In this document: positions 1 through 5,842 of the stretch, piece after piece | How positions within the stretch are numbered: the stretch's first letter is position 1 | How the letters are laid out: each line of letters begins with the position of its first letter | Origin: Chloroflexota bacterium | GTDB taxonomy: Bacteria > Chloroflexota > Anaerolineae > B4-G1 > SLSP01 | Length of the DNA: 7,214 nt | NCBI GenBank assembly: GCA_009908585.1 | Contig: JAAAOZ010000462.1 | Span: forward strand, 1-7,214 | Direction: 5' to 3' | The notes under the pieces: model-generated | The model's database searches: none | What the model saw: the letters and a program-made list of their open reading frames with translations, nothing else | What the model was told of the DNA's origin: nothing | Position numbers and translations under genes: made by a program

Positions 1-193
1 GTTGGGGGGGGGCTTCCACCTCCTCCTTTTTGTGACTCCAACTTTTAGGCAGTGCTTGTGGTCGCGTTCGTGGGGAGGTTAAAAGTTCCAGTCACCATAC
101 CCGTATGGCTCCCCTCTACCTTGCTGCGGTTCTGCTGCCAAGAAAGCATTTTGTCTGCGGGCTGCTTCTCGCTGGCTCTTTCCACCCTCTCAA
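1..193 (-). other. Untranslated leader or unassigned transcript leaving the left edge
   Basis: I see no convincing gene here. The region lies downstream of the minus-strand promoter at 194-212, so it is probably a long leader or a non-coding RNA. Read on the minus strand it can fold: CCATAC (95-100) pairs with GTATGG (103-108), and directly outside it GGGGAG (72-77) pairs with CTCCCC (109-114). Near the edge the minus strand reads AAAAAGGAGGAGG (31-19), a strong Shine-Dalgarno-like tract, but no well-spaced start codon follows before the window ends. A nine-G run lies at 4-12. The function is unknown. Confidence 0.35.
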
Positions 194-212
194 CTGTCTA
201 CATGATAGCATG
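194..212 (-). promoter_or_regulatory. Extended -10 promoter P1 (leftward)
   Basis: On the minus strand this reads CATGCTATCATGTAGACAG, with an extended -10 element TGC-TATCAT (TATCAT at 207-202). The predicted start is an A at about 195. It is the most divergent of four related promoters in the window. Its upstream 42 bp are nearly identical to those of the promoter at 871-889. No good -35 hexamer is present, which is common for extended -10 promoters. The gene it drives lies beyond the left edge. Confidence 0.5.
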
Positions 213-230
213 GGGGGCGGGGTTTTGCGC

Positions 231-272
231 GTGTCATGTGTCACGTGTGGGGGAGACGTTCTTCCTGTCTGG
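231..272. repeat. 42-bp promoter-upstream repeat, copy 1
   Basis: This block matches 908-949 at 38 of 42 positions, with the four mismatches clustered at 247-250. It sits just upstream of leftward promoter P1, as copy 2 does for P2. It contains an imperfect dyad (GTGTCATGTGTCAC, 231-244) and the element TGTCA-N7-GGGAGACGTT (239-260). The conserved distance to the promoter suggests a binding site for a regulator. Confidence 0.6.
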
Positions 273-281
273 TTTTGACGC

Positions 282-313
282 AAAAAAAGCCCCTCCGTTG
301 TTCTGGAGGGGCT
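282..313 (-). terminator. Intrinsic terminator of the leftward two-gene unit
   Basis: GCCCCTCC (289-296) pairs perfectly with GGAGGGGC (305-312) around an 8-nt loop. On the minus strand the stem is followed by seven T (complement of 288-282). It begins about 20 nt after the stop codon of the 91-aa gene, so it ends that transcript. There is no T-run in the plus direction. Confidence 0.85.
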
Positions 314-334
314 TCGTGTGTTGGGGTGGTGTGG

Positions 335-610
335 TTAGGTGGGGATGGCGTCAAGTGCGAAGTCTATTTCTGCGCCGCTTGTCACTCGCGGCATGCGCTG
401 TTCTTCGATGGCGTCGATCTCGTAGTCGGTTAGCTCGATGATCAACGTGACGTGGTCTTCCTTCTGTTCCTCGTAGGTCGCCCTAATCCCTTCCGGGCCA
501 TCCTCAACCTTCAACACATCGGCCTTGTAGCCTTCATATTCTAAAAACTCGACGACTTTTGTCGCGTCTGCGGCATCCTCGGTTTGTGCGTAAGCTGTTA
601 GGTTTTTCAT
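335..610 (-). CDS. Small, strongly acidic protein, function unknown
   Basis: This encodes 91 residues. I do not recognise the family. The protein has about 23 Asp/Glu against 8 Lys/Arg, a net charge near -15, with no cysteines, no membrane segment and no signal peptide. It reads as a compact alpha/beta domain; a helical stretch around residues 11-27 (EDAADATKVVEFLEYEG) is followed by probable strands near 29-36 and 54-60. The ATG has an ideal ribosome site, GGAGGAAGACG directly before it, identical to that of the upstream gene at 641-829. The gene is second in a leftward unit started at 871-889 and is followed by an intrinsic terminator. Very acidic small phage proteins can be DNA mimics that inhibit host DNA-binding proteins, but nothing here proves that role. 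Confidence 0.85.
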   Translation of the reverse strand: MKNLTAYAQTEDAADATKVVEFLEYEGYKADVLKVEDGPEGIRATYEEQKEDHVTLIIELTDYEIDAIEEQRMPRVTSGAEIDFALDAIPT

Positions 611-640
611 CGTCTTCCTCCGTTGTGTTGCTATGATTGG

Positions 641-829
641 TTAAAGTGCTGTGATAATATTTTGCCCTTCAAGCCATCGTTTCGCGGCGGCTAGGCTTTT
701 CCATCCGGTCGCGTCAAGAGCTTGTTGGGCGAGCTTCTCTGCTTGATCAAATCGAATCGGCGTAAATCTCGATCCGTTGGCGTTTTCGATTCCGTATGCG
801 ATCCGTGCCTTCATGCTTGCCTTGTTCAT
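641..829 (-). CDS. Small basic protein, function unknown
   Basis: This encodes 62 residues, starting MNKASMKARIAYGIENANG. The frame stays open further upstream, but the ATG at 829 is chosen because GGAGGAAGACG lies immediately before it and the promoter -10 at 884-879 would fall inside any longer version. The protein is slightly basic and probably helical in its second half (FDQAEKLAQQALDATGWKSLAAAKRWLEG, roughly residues 27-55), with no cysteines or membrane segment. It is the first gene after promoter P2, with a leader of about 43 nt, and lies 30 nt upstream of the acidic 91-aa gene, with which it is presumably co-transcribed. No family was recognised, so no function is proposed. Confidence 0.75.
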   Translation of the reverse strand: MNKASMKARIAYGIENANGSRFTPIRFDQAEKLAQQALDATGWKSLAAAKRWLEGQNIITAL

Positions 830-870
830 CGTCTTCCTCCGTTGGGTGATTGTTTGTTTCCGTCCCTCAA

Positions 871-889
871 CTATCCTCATGATACCAAA
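871..889 (-). promoter_or_regulatory. Extended -10 promoter P2 (leftward unit)
   Basis: The minus strand reads TTTGGTATCATGAGGATAG: extended -10 TGG-TATCAT at 884-879, with the predicted start A at 872. A weak -35, ATGCGC (907-902), lies 17 bp upstream. It shares 15-16 of 19 positions with the rightward promoters at 1093-1111 and 3224-3242. The leader to the 62-aa gene is about 43 nt. Confidence 0.75.
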
Positions 890-907
890 TGTCCATGGCG
901 GGCGCAT

Positions 908-949
908 GTGTCATGTGTCACGTCATTGGGAGACGTTCTTCCTGTCTGG
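908..949. repeat. 42-bp promoter-upstream repeat, copy 2
   Basis: This is the second copy of the block at 231-272 (38/42 identical). It lies directly upstream of promoter P2, with TGTCA-N7-GGGAGACGTT at 916-937. That element starts 32 bp from the -10 hexamer in both copies. Duplicated promoter-proximal DNA of this kind fits shared regulation of two leftward transcripts. Confidence 0.65.
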
Positions 950-989
950 GTTTGGTCATTCTTGCGGCGGGTTGGCCTCCTTTTAAAAA

Positions 990-1016
990 CACGCATGCAT
1001 GCGCGCGCGCATGTGC
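990..1016. repeat. Alternating purine-pyrimidine tract with CG-rich palindrome
   Basis: Twenty-seven consecutive bases alternate strictly between pyrimidine and purine. Inside is the perfect 16-bp palindrome CATGCGCGCGCGCATG (998-1013). TTTTAAAA (981-988) sits next to it. The tract lies between the divergent promoters P2 and P3. Such DNA can adopt Z-form or a cruciform under negative supercoiling. Whether it does so here is inference. Confidence 0.6.
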
Positions 1017-1046
1017 TTGATCTCGGCGGTTTTGGCAAGGAATGGA

Positions 1047-1068
1047 TGTCATATAAAAGGGAGACGTT
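1047..1068 (+). promoter_or_regulatory. TGTCA-N7-GGGAGACGTT element upstream of P3
   Basis: TGTCA (1047-1051) and GGGAGACGTT (1059-1068) occur with exactly the same 12-bp register as at 239-260 and 916-937. Here the element lies 30-51 bp upstream of a rightward -10, while in the leftward promoters it is inverted relative to transcription and lies 32-53 bp upstream. This is probably an operator or activator site. The regulator is unknown. Confidence 0.55.
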
Positions 1069-1074
1069 TATCAC

Positions 1075-1111
1075 TTCAAACTCAGGTCGTTTTTTGGTAT
1101 CATGGGAGTAG
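1075..1111 (+). promoter_or_regulatory. Extended -10 promoter P3 (rightward unit)
   Basis: The -35 is TTCAAA (1075-1080). A 17-bp spacer follows, then extended -10 TGG-TATCAT (TATCAT 1098-1103). The predicted start is an A at 1110. The core TTTGGTATCATGGGAGTAG is shared with P2 and P4. It drives the gene at 1143 through a leader of about 33 nt. The 310-bp gap between 829 and 1143 is explained by P2, P3, their upstream elements and the alternating tract. Confidence 0.75.
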
Positions 1112-1142
1112 ATTGAAGCAATGAGCAAGCAAGGAGGAGATC

Positions 1143-1814
1143 ATGGGTCTGGGGTTTGATGGCGCTGGGGCCGGGTTAGTTCCCGGCGCTGTGTGCTATG
1201 ATATGCAAAAGCGGCCTCCGTATCATGCCAACGATTGGGATGTACGGGCTTTTGATGCTCGGCACGGGTTGCTTTTAGAGGCAGATGGTGTCGCTGGCGT
1301 CGAGGGTATCATCAGCGAATTACAGGAGGCCGGATGGATGGTATCTCGCTGGCACCCAGATGCGCATGTGCGGGCGTGGCGCGCAGATGCGCTGCCCGTG
1401 ACGCGCATTGATTGTCGCTTTGACGAGGGGGCCGGTCGTTGGCGAATTCGAAAATTTAAAGCAGGCTGGACGGGAACGACTGAGCCGGTCGCTGATTATC
1501 TTGCGCCGGCTGGGTGGTCTATCGATGAGGCGCTGGCGTTTTTCGCTGAATCGCCGCCGGATGGTTATGCCGATCCGGACGGGTGGTTTGTCAATCGCGC
1601 CGGCGCTCGTTTTGTGCGCGCATGGCGTGGGAAGCGCGAGCCAGTGCGTCGCAAAGGTGCGGTCTTGCGCCGTCGGCGGGAGGTCGAGGAGTGGGTAGTC
1701 GCTCATAACGGCGACGATGCTCATCGGCCGGCATGGTTGCCGTCTGATATTCCGCCATCTGCGTTTGGTGGCGGTTTTGGCGATTACAAGTTCGATCTGG
1801 CTTTCTATTTTTAA
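1143..1814 (+). CDS. Tryptophan-rich hypothetical protein
   Basis: This encodes 223 residues and no family is recognised. The ATG follows AAGGAGGAGATC, an excellent ribosome site. Eleven tryptophans are spread along the chain (residues 32, 65, 70, 79, 100, 109, 125, 148, 161, 184, 198), often as hydrophobic-W pairs such as AGW and DGW. A short basic segment (KREPVRRKGAVLRRRREVEEW, about 164-184) could contact nucleic acid. The C-terminus ends in an aromatic run, YKFDLAFYF. There is no signal peptide or membrane segment, and only two cysteines (18, 91). It is the first gene after promoter P3 and lies 20 nt from the next gene, so the two probably form one operon. A soluble cytoplasmic phage protein is the likeliest reading; any precise role would be a guess. 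Confidence 0.85.
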   Translation: MGLGFDGAGAGLVPGAVCYDMQKRPPYHANDWDVRAFDARHGLLLEADGVAGVEGIISELQEAGWMVSRWHPDAHVRAWRADALPVTRIDCRFDEGAGRWRIRKFKAGWTGTTEPVADYLAPAGWSIDEALAFFAESPPDGYADPDGWFVNRAGARFVRAWRGKREPVRRKGAVLRRRREVEEWVVAHNGDDAHRPAWLPSDIPPSAFGGGFGDYKFDLAFYF

Positions 1815-1834
1815 TCAGTTTTAGGAGGTGTGTT

Positions 1835-2452
1835 GTGGATTATCAAGTTTTGGAATCTCTTGAATCTCTTTTTGAAGTTCTGTGGTCGATCTCTGCTGAA
1901 TTAGAGGGAATCAAGGAGGCTATGGGGCGCGGAGAGCGCGGGTATAGCTGGACTCCTGATGGACTTCCCATTTGCCCGGTGCATGGGGAGGTGATGAAAA
2001 AGCGGGAGAAGCAAGGCGATGTGTGGTACTCTCACCGCGTCATTGCTCCTGACACTGGGGAGGAGTTGTATTGTCGCGGGTACCCTTCCAAGTCGGGGCC
2101 GGGGTATGAAGTGCAGGTCGGGCCAACGGCGGACGGGGAGTTGTCTGCGCCGTCAAGCGGTCGACGATCTGTTGGGCATTCTGCCCAGGAGCCTCAAGCG
2201 TCTTCCTCTGCTCCTCCTAAGACGGCGCAAGCGCAGAGCAAGTCGGCGGCGAAGTCGCCTACCGAGTCGCCGTCTGCTCCGGTTCGGGATTCGGTAGGGC
2301 CGACGCGCTTCTGGAAGCGTGTCAATCAAAAGACCTCGGCGGGGGAGATCCCTCCTGGGGTTGTGGTTCGTAAGGCCGACGTGGTTAAGTCGGCGATGAA
2401 GTCTGGCGATTTCTCCGCCGCTTTGACGTGGTTAGAGGCGGAGTACGCATAA
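1835..2452 (+). CDS. Putative zinc-module protein with low-complexity linker
   Basis: This encodes 205 residues with a GTG start, chosen because TAGGAGGTGTGTT precedes it and a stop separates it from the gene ending at 1814. It has three parts. Residues 1-30 form an amphipathic helix (ESLESLFEVLWSISAELEGIKEAM). Residues 40-84 are a compact module with possible metal ligands C47, H50, H67 and C80 (CPVHGEVMKKREKQGDVWYSH...CRGYP). Residues about 100-155 are a Ser/Ala/Pro/Gln-rich disordered linker, followed by a small helical C-terminal domain (156-205, ending SGDFSAALTWLEAEYA). The CP.HG-x-M-x-x-REKQGD-x-W-x-SH pattern resembles proteins I associate with environmental phage and mobile-element genomes, without a known function. 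Single-stranded DNA handling is conceivable but unproven. A strong terminator follows 21 nt after the stop. Confidence 0.85.
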   Translation: MDYQVLESLESLFEVLWSISAELEGIKEAMGRGERGYSWTPDGLPICPVHGEVMKKREKQGDVWYSHRVIAPDTGEELYCRGYPSKSGPGYEVQVGPTADGELSAPSSGRRSVGHSAQEPQASSSAPPKTAQAQSKSAAKSPTESPSAPVRDSVGPTRFWKRVNQKTSAGEIPPGVVVRKADVVKSAMKSGDFSAALTWLEAEYA

Positions 2453-2473
2453 CATGTTGGCTCCATGTTGGCC

Positions 2474-2510
2474 GGCCGGCGGGCGTTACGTGCTCGCCGG
2501 CCATCTTTGT
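2474..2510 (+). terminator. Strong intrinsic terminator
   Basis: GGCCGGCGGGC (2474-2484) pairs with GCTCGCCGGCC (2492-2502) over 11 bp, including one G-T wobble, with a 7-nt loop. It is followed by the moderately T-rich ATCTTTGT. It ends the P3 operon. It also lies directly before the nucleotidyltransferase gene, for which no separate promoter is visible. Confidence 0.75.
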
Positions 2511-2532
2511 TTGCAAGCTAGGTGGGTGTGAT

Positions 2533-3162
2533 ATGTTGCTCAAGCCGGCACTCAGTATCGCGCGAGAGGTTGTCGCTCGTATGCGTCCGTACTGTGAGCG
2601 CGTGATGATCGCCGGCAGCATTCGGCGAGAAAAGGAAAAGGTCAAGGATGCGGAGATCGTCTTCTGGCCTCGCATGGAAGTGGCGTCGGCGGGAGACCAA
2701 GCCGCAAGCATGCTGTTTGACGTGTCAAAGGTAGAGTCGACCACGTTGGTACCTACTACCGAGCGCATGGTGGCGGAACTGACCGCGTCCGGTCTCTGGC
2801 GTCTGGACGCGCGCGTAAAGCGCAACGGGCCGCGCCACAAGCGGTTGCTGTGCCGGGGCTTAACCGTGGAGTTGTACCGCGCCGGCGGGCGTAATTGGGG
2901 GTGGATTCAAGTTCTGCGGACGGGGCCTGCGGAATTCTCCCATGCCTTGGTTACTCCGCAATGGAGCGGGGGCTTTTTGCCTGTCGACAAGCGCGTCAAA
3001 GATGGGGTTGTGTTGGTTAGGGGGCAGGAGGTTTCGGTCCCTACCGAGCAAGCGTTCTTCGATCTGTGGGGGATCGACTTCATCGAGCCACCTCTGCGCA
3101 GCGTTGGCGCGCTGCGCATGGTTACTGTGTGGCGTCCGTCAATCTGGAACGGCGGACGCTGA
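2533..3162 (+). CDS. DNA polymerase X-like nucleotidyltransferase
   Basis: This encodes 209 residues. The start is the ATG at 2533, with AGGTGGG 8-14 nt upstream; a longer frame exists but would run through the terminator. The N-terminal half has the Pol beta-type nucleotidyltransferase signature: CERVMIAGSIRREKEKVKDAEIV (residues 21-43), with G28-S29 for nucleotide binding and metal-binding carboxylates D39 and E41. The third carboxylate is probably E113 in TVELYRA. The C-terminal part (about 130-190, GPAEFSHALVTPQWSGGFLP...PTEQAFFDLWGIDFIEPPLR) matches the thumb subdomain of Pol X proteins found in phages and bacteria. There is no helix-hairpin-helix or PHP domain, so it is much shorter than a full Pol X. 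A role in nucleotide transfer to DNA or another acceptor is inferred; the natural substrate is unknown. Glu at the third position is unusual beside the Asp of classical Pol X. Confidence 0.85.
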   Translation: MLLKPALSIAREVVARMRPYCERVMIAGSIRREKEKVKDAEIVFWPRMEVASAGDQAASMLFDVSKVESTTLVPTTERMVAELTASGLWRLDARVKRNGPRHKRLLCRGLTVELYRAGGRNWGWIQVLRTGPAEFSHALVTPQWSGGFLPVDKRVKDGVVLVRGQEVSVPTEQAFFDLWGIDFIEPPLRSVGALRMVTVWRPSIWNGGR

Positions 3163-3168
3163 TATTTC
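3132..3168 (+). terminator. Weak terminator candidate overlapping the end of the nucleotidyltransferase gene
   Basis: GCGTCCGTC (3132-3140) pairs with GGCGGACGC (3151-3159) over 9 bp, including one G-T wobble, around a 10-nt loop inside the last codons. Only TGATATTTCCC follows, a poor T-tract, so termination may be partial. Confidence 0.35.
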
Positions 3169-3176
3169 CCAGGAAA

Positions 3177-3242
3177 TGTCACATCTAAAAGGTGATGTTT
3201 GTTAGTTGCGCGCTGGGTTCGGGTTTGGTATCATTGAGGTAG
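3177..3242 (+). promoter_or_regulatory. Extended -10 promoter P4 with degenerate upstream element
   Basis: The -35 TTGCGC (3206-3211) is followed by a 17-bp spacer and extended -10 TGG-TATCAT (TATCAT 3229-3234). The core TTTGGTATCATTGAGGTAG spans 3224-3242, and the predicted start is an A at 3241. Upstream, TGTCA (3177-3181) is followed by TAAAAGG...GTTT, which aligns with the element of P3 (TGTCA-TATAAAAGGGAGACGTTT) after one insertion. TGTCA to -10 is 52 bp here and 51 bp at P3. The leader to the gene at 3276 is about 35 nt. Confidence 0.75.
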
Positions 3243-3275
3243 TGTTAATTTAATCAAAGTAAGAGGAGGAAGATT

Positions 3276-4292
3276 ATGTCGGAGCGTGAATTGGTGGTTT
3301 GTTTAGAATGCGGTGCCTTCTTATGGAGGGTTGGGGAGGAGAGGTCTGGGCGCGTGCAGTATAAATTCGCGGATCGGTTCAGAGAAGAGTTACTCAGTTG
3401 CCCGGAGTGCCATATTACGTTGGCGTCTTCTGGAGTTCGTGTTGCGGATGCTGCTGACCGTCGCAAGTACGAAGAGCGTATGGGGGAGGCGGTTTATTAC
3501 GACGAGGCATTTCATGACGCCGTGGGGCCAGGCGCGGATGTGGTTCCGGGCGATTATGAGCGCCAAAGCTCAGCGCTTAACGACTACATTGGTAGGTGCC
3601 GGCGTCGTGTGGCGGATCGCAAGAAGAAGGCGGCACGTGAAAAGGCCGAAGCGCGGGCGCGGCGCTTGGAGGTCTATTATGAGCGCGTGGCGCGTGGTAA
3701 GGCCCAATTGCCGGAGGAGCTGCGTGACGTGGCGCAGTGTATTTCGCCGAGCATTGATAAGGCAGGCGAGAGCGCGGATTATGATAAGTTGCTGTTTGAA
3801 ATCTCTATCAACGGCGCGCCGTTGGTCAATGTGGAGATGCGTGTCTTTCCCGTGTCGGATAGCGTTCGGTTTAAGCAGGTCTCCGTTTTGGCCGTCGATG
3901 GTATTGAGGAGGGAGAGTATGGCGATTGGTATGTGTCGCTATCTGATCCTGGCGGGCTTTTGGAGGGTTCGGTATGGTCGGACGAAGAAAAACTCGCGGG
4001 CATCGAGGAGGCCGTGGTGATAGCTGCAAACCGTGCCGGCGACTGGCATCGGGCGTTTGAGTTAGCTCTTGAAAAGGAGCGTGAAACTTTGCGACCGCTG
4101 CCTGATCTAAATGCTGAGGATGTAGTCGGTGTTGTGATGGACGAGGTCGATCTCTCCGTGGGATTGTCGCCGGCCGCCGTTATTCGCGTGGGGTACATGG
4201 CTATGGTTGCCATCTACGGCGTCCAGGCTGTCAATCAAGCGTTGGCCTTTGATCTCGGTGATGTGGCGGTCATTCCTGGAGGTGCGGAATGA
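3276..4292 (+). CDS. Zinc-ribbon/coiled-coil protein, function unknown
   Basis: This encodes 338 residues. The ATG follows AGAGGAGGAAGATT, the same ribosome-site type as the two leftward genes. A treble-clef or zinc-ribbon module is likely at the N-terminus, from CLEC (C9, C12) and CPEC (C42, C45). Residues about 100-150 form a highly charged helix or coiled coil (RCRRRVADRKKKAAREKAEARARRLE), likely for dimerisation or nucleic-acid contact. Residues 165-290 look alpha/beta and acidic; the final 40 residues are more hydrophobic (SPAAVIRVGYMAMVAIYGVQAVNQALAF), too polar at the ends for a confident membrane helix. It is the first gene of the P4 operon. Its stop overlaps the start of the ParB-like gene by 4 nt (ATGA), implying translational coupling and perhaps a shared complex. 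No known family is recognised. Confidence 0.85.
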   Translation: MSERELVVCLECGAFLWRVGEERSGRVQYKFADRFREELLSCPECHITLASSGVRVADAADRRKYEERMGEAVYYDEAFHDAVGPGADVVPGDYERQSSALNDYIGRCRRRVADRKKKAAREKAEARARRLEVYYERVARGKAQLPEELRDVAQCISPSIDKAGESADYDKLLFEISINGAPLVNVEMRVFPVSDSVRFKQVSVLAVDGIEEGEYGDWYVSLSDPGGLLEGSVWSDEEKLAGIEEAVVIAANRAGDWHRAFELALEKERETLRPLPDLNAEDVVGVVMDEVDLSVGLSPAAVIRVGYMAMVAIYGVQAVNQALAFDLGDVAVIPGGAE

Positions 4293-5842
4293 CCGCAATT
4301 ATTGAGGTTCCCGTCGGGCGAATCGAGGACAATCCCTACCAGACGGCAGGGCGTGGTTATGATCTCGAATCCCTGATGGCCTTGATCGTGGCCGAGCGCG
4401 AGGCCTTGCCGGAATCGCGCGGCCTGATCGCTGTGCCGAAGGCGCGCTTGCTGTTGGATGGCGATGTGGTGGCGGCGGGGTTCGAGAAGGCGCTGGAGCG
4501 CGATGACGCCATAGTTCAATTGGCAGTTGGGCATCGGCGGCGCATGGCCTTCTCAAATTTGGCCGTCAATGATAGTTTTTACTCTGTTATGCCTCTGGAG
4601 TTCCTCCCTTTGACGGACGCGGAGATGGCCGACTTGGCCTGGAGTGAGAACCATGATCGACTCGACCTATCCCCGCCTGACAAGGCCATGGCGATCCGCC
4701 GGGTGATTGACGATTTCGGGTATACCCAGACTGCGGTCGGGGAACGGTGGGGGTTATCGCAGTCGGCGGTCTCAAATTTACTCCGCATCCTCTCTCTCCC
4801 GGAGGGCATCCTCTCCATGATGCGGTCTGGCTATATCACCGAACGGCATGGGCGCGCGTTGCTTCCGGCCATGCAGGTCGATGATCGTCTTGATCTCCTT
4901 CGTGGGTTCCTTGTGGACCATAACGGCGAGGTCGTGACAGTCTCCCAGGTTGAAGATCGCGTGCGCGGGTGGCTCGTCGATAGGTCTCTCGCGTTTGATG
5001 TGTGGAATGCAGAGGAGTTCGCGCCTGAGTCTGTGCCTGGGGGGCGCGCCGGGCTGTGCATTGATTGCGAGGATTGCGAGCATATCATCCGCGTGGGGCA
5101 CGAAAAGAGGTGTGATGATGCCGGCTGTTTCGCTGCGCGCCGGAAGTTCTGGAATTATGACGTTCGGGGGCCAGAGATTGCGCGTATGCATTACGAGATG
5201 CGCGGGGAGTGGGTCGCCGTCGAGGGCGGCAGTCTGCGGACTTGGGTACCTTGTACCGGGTGTCGTCGCTCTCCAGGGAATTTCTCGGCAGATGAAGAGT
5301 GGTTAAAGTCCTCGTCTGTGTCCGTCATTTGTCCGGCCTGCGCAAAAAAGGCCGGTTTGAGTGCGACGTTGGATGAGTTCCCGGAGGTGTCGCCGGCGCC
5401 GTCCGGTACTGACTCCTGGTCTCCGTCGTTTGGCAATGACGCGCCTCCTGTGGAATCGCAGGTGTGGGCGTCGGAAGTGGTCGATCACGCCATCGATGAT
5501 GATCTCTCGGCGGCGGAAGTGGGGCGTCGACCCGTTGCGTCTCCACCTGATGAGGCGCAGTCTGTGTCGGGTCCAGATGATGATCTCATTGAGCGCATGC
5601 GTGATCGTGGGCGCGAGGTTAAGAAAGATCGGGAGAATCCGGTTATTATGGACGTGCGCTTTTCGATCCGCATGGACGGGTCGGTGGAGTCTGGTTATTC
5701 TCCGAGATTTGCCAAAGATTCTAACGGGGTAGTCATTCGAGATTCGGCGGTTGCTGCGTGGAAAGCCCGCCGTCAAGAGATCGAGGCGGTAGTAAGGGAG
5801 GTTTTCGCTTCCCTGCCTCAAGAAGGGGACGGCGATGGGTGA
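4289..5842 (+). CDS. ParB-like DNA-binding protein with two cysteine clusters
   Basis: This encodes 517 residues, longer than typical chromosomal ParB (about 280-330). Residues 1-125 are a ParB/sulfiredoxin-like N-terminal domain: the NPYQ motif at 15-18 and the conserved box GHRRRMAF at 81-88, the position of the nucleotide-contacting GERR box in ParB. SENHDRLDLSP (119-129) and a helix-turn-helix, YTQTAVGERWGLSQSAVSNLLRI (145-167), follow and would bind a parS-like site. A cluster C257-x2-C260-x2-C263-x11-C275-x4-C280 resembles that of many phage ParB-like proteins. A second zinc ribbon is C322-x2-C325 with C348-x2-C351. Residues 365-435 are Pro/Ser/Asp-rich linker; 450-510 form a small C-terminal domain. 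No ParA lies in the window, so a role in phage transcription or DNA organisation is as likely as partition. Both ends overlap neighbouring genes. Confidence 0.88.
   Translation: MTAIIEVPVGRIEDNPYQTAGRGYDLESLMALIVAEREALPESRGLIAVPKARLLLDGDVVAAGFEKALERDDAIVQLAVGHRRRMAFSNLAVNDSFYSVMPLEFLPLTDAEMADLAWSENHDRLDLSPPDKAMAIRRVIDDFGYTQTAVGERWGLSQSAVSNLLRILSLPEGILSMMRSGYITERHGRALLPAMQVDDRLDLLRGFLVDHNGEVVTVSQVEDRVRGWLVDRSLAFDVWNAEEFAPESVPGGRAGLCIDCEDCEHIIRVGHEKRCDDAGCFAARRKFWNYDVRGPEIARMHYEMRGEWVAVEGGSLRTWVPCTGCRRSPGNFSADEEWLKSSSVSVICPACAKKAGLSATLDEFPEVSPAPSGTDSWSPSFGNDAPPVESQVWASEVVDHAIDDDLSAAEVGRRPVASPPDEAQSVSGPDDDLIERMRDRGREVKKDRENPVIMDVRFSIRMDGSVESGYSPRFAKDSNGVVIRDSAVAAWKARRQEIEAVVREVFASLPQEGDGDG

Noticed and set aside
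52..441. 129-codon plus-strand frame at the left end
   Set aside because: It crosses promoter P1, the 42-bp repeat and the terminator and is antisense to the acidic gene. There is no ribosome site, and the composition is unnatural (Cys/Trp/Arg-rich).
722..1128. Several overlapping frames on both strands in the divergent promoter region
   Set aside because: They span two promoters and the alternating tract or shadow the 62-aa gene. None has a ribosome site.
1121..1159. 12-codon upstream frame (MSKQGGDHGSGV) overlapping the ribosome site and start of the gene at 1143
   Set aside because: It has no ribosome site of its own and starts only about 11 nt from the predicted transcript start, so it is probably chance.
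1852..1870. Short tandem repeat GAATCTCTT
   Set aside because: Two coding copies (LESLES) at the start of the gene at 1835. It is explained by the helix they encode.
2423..2453. Possible promoter TTGACG-19-CATAAC before the terminator at 2474
   Set aside because: The spacer is too long, the -10 is poor, and the transcript would end within about 50 nt at the terminator.
3165..3176. Small palindrome TTTCC-CA-GGAAA as a possible operator
   Set aside because: It is a short dyad that occurs once and lacks a counterpart at the other promoters of the family.
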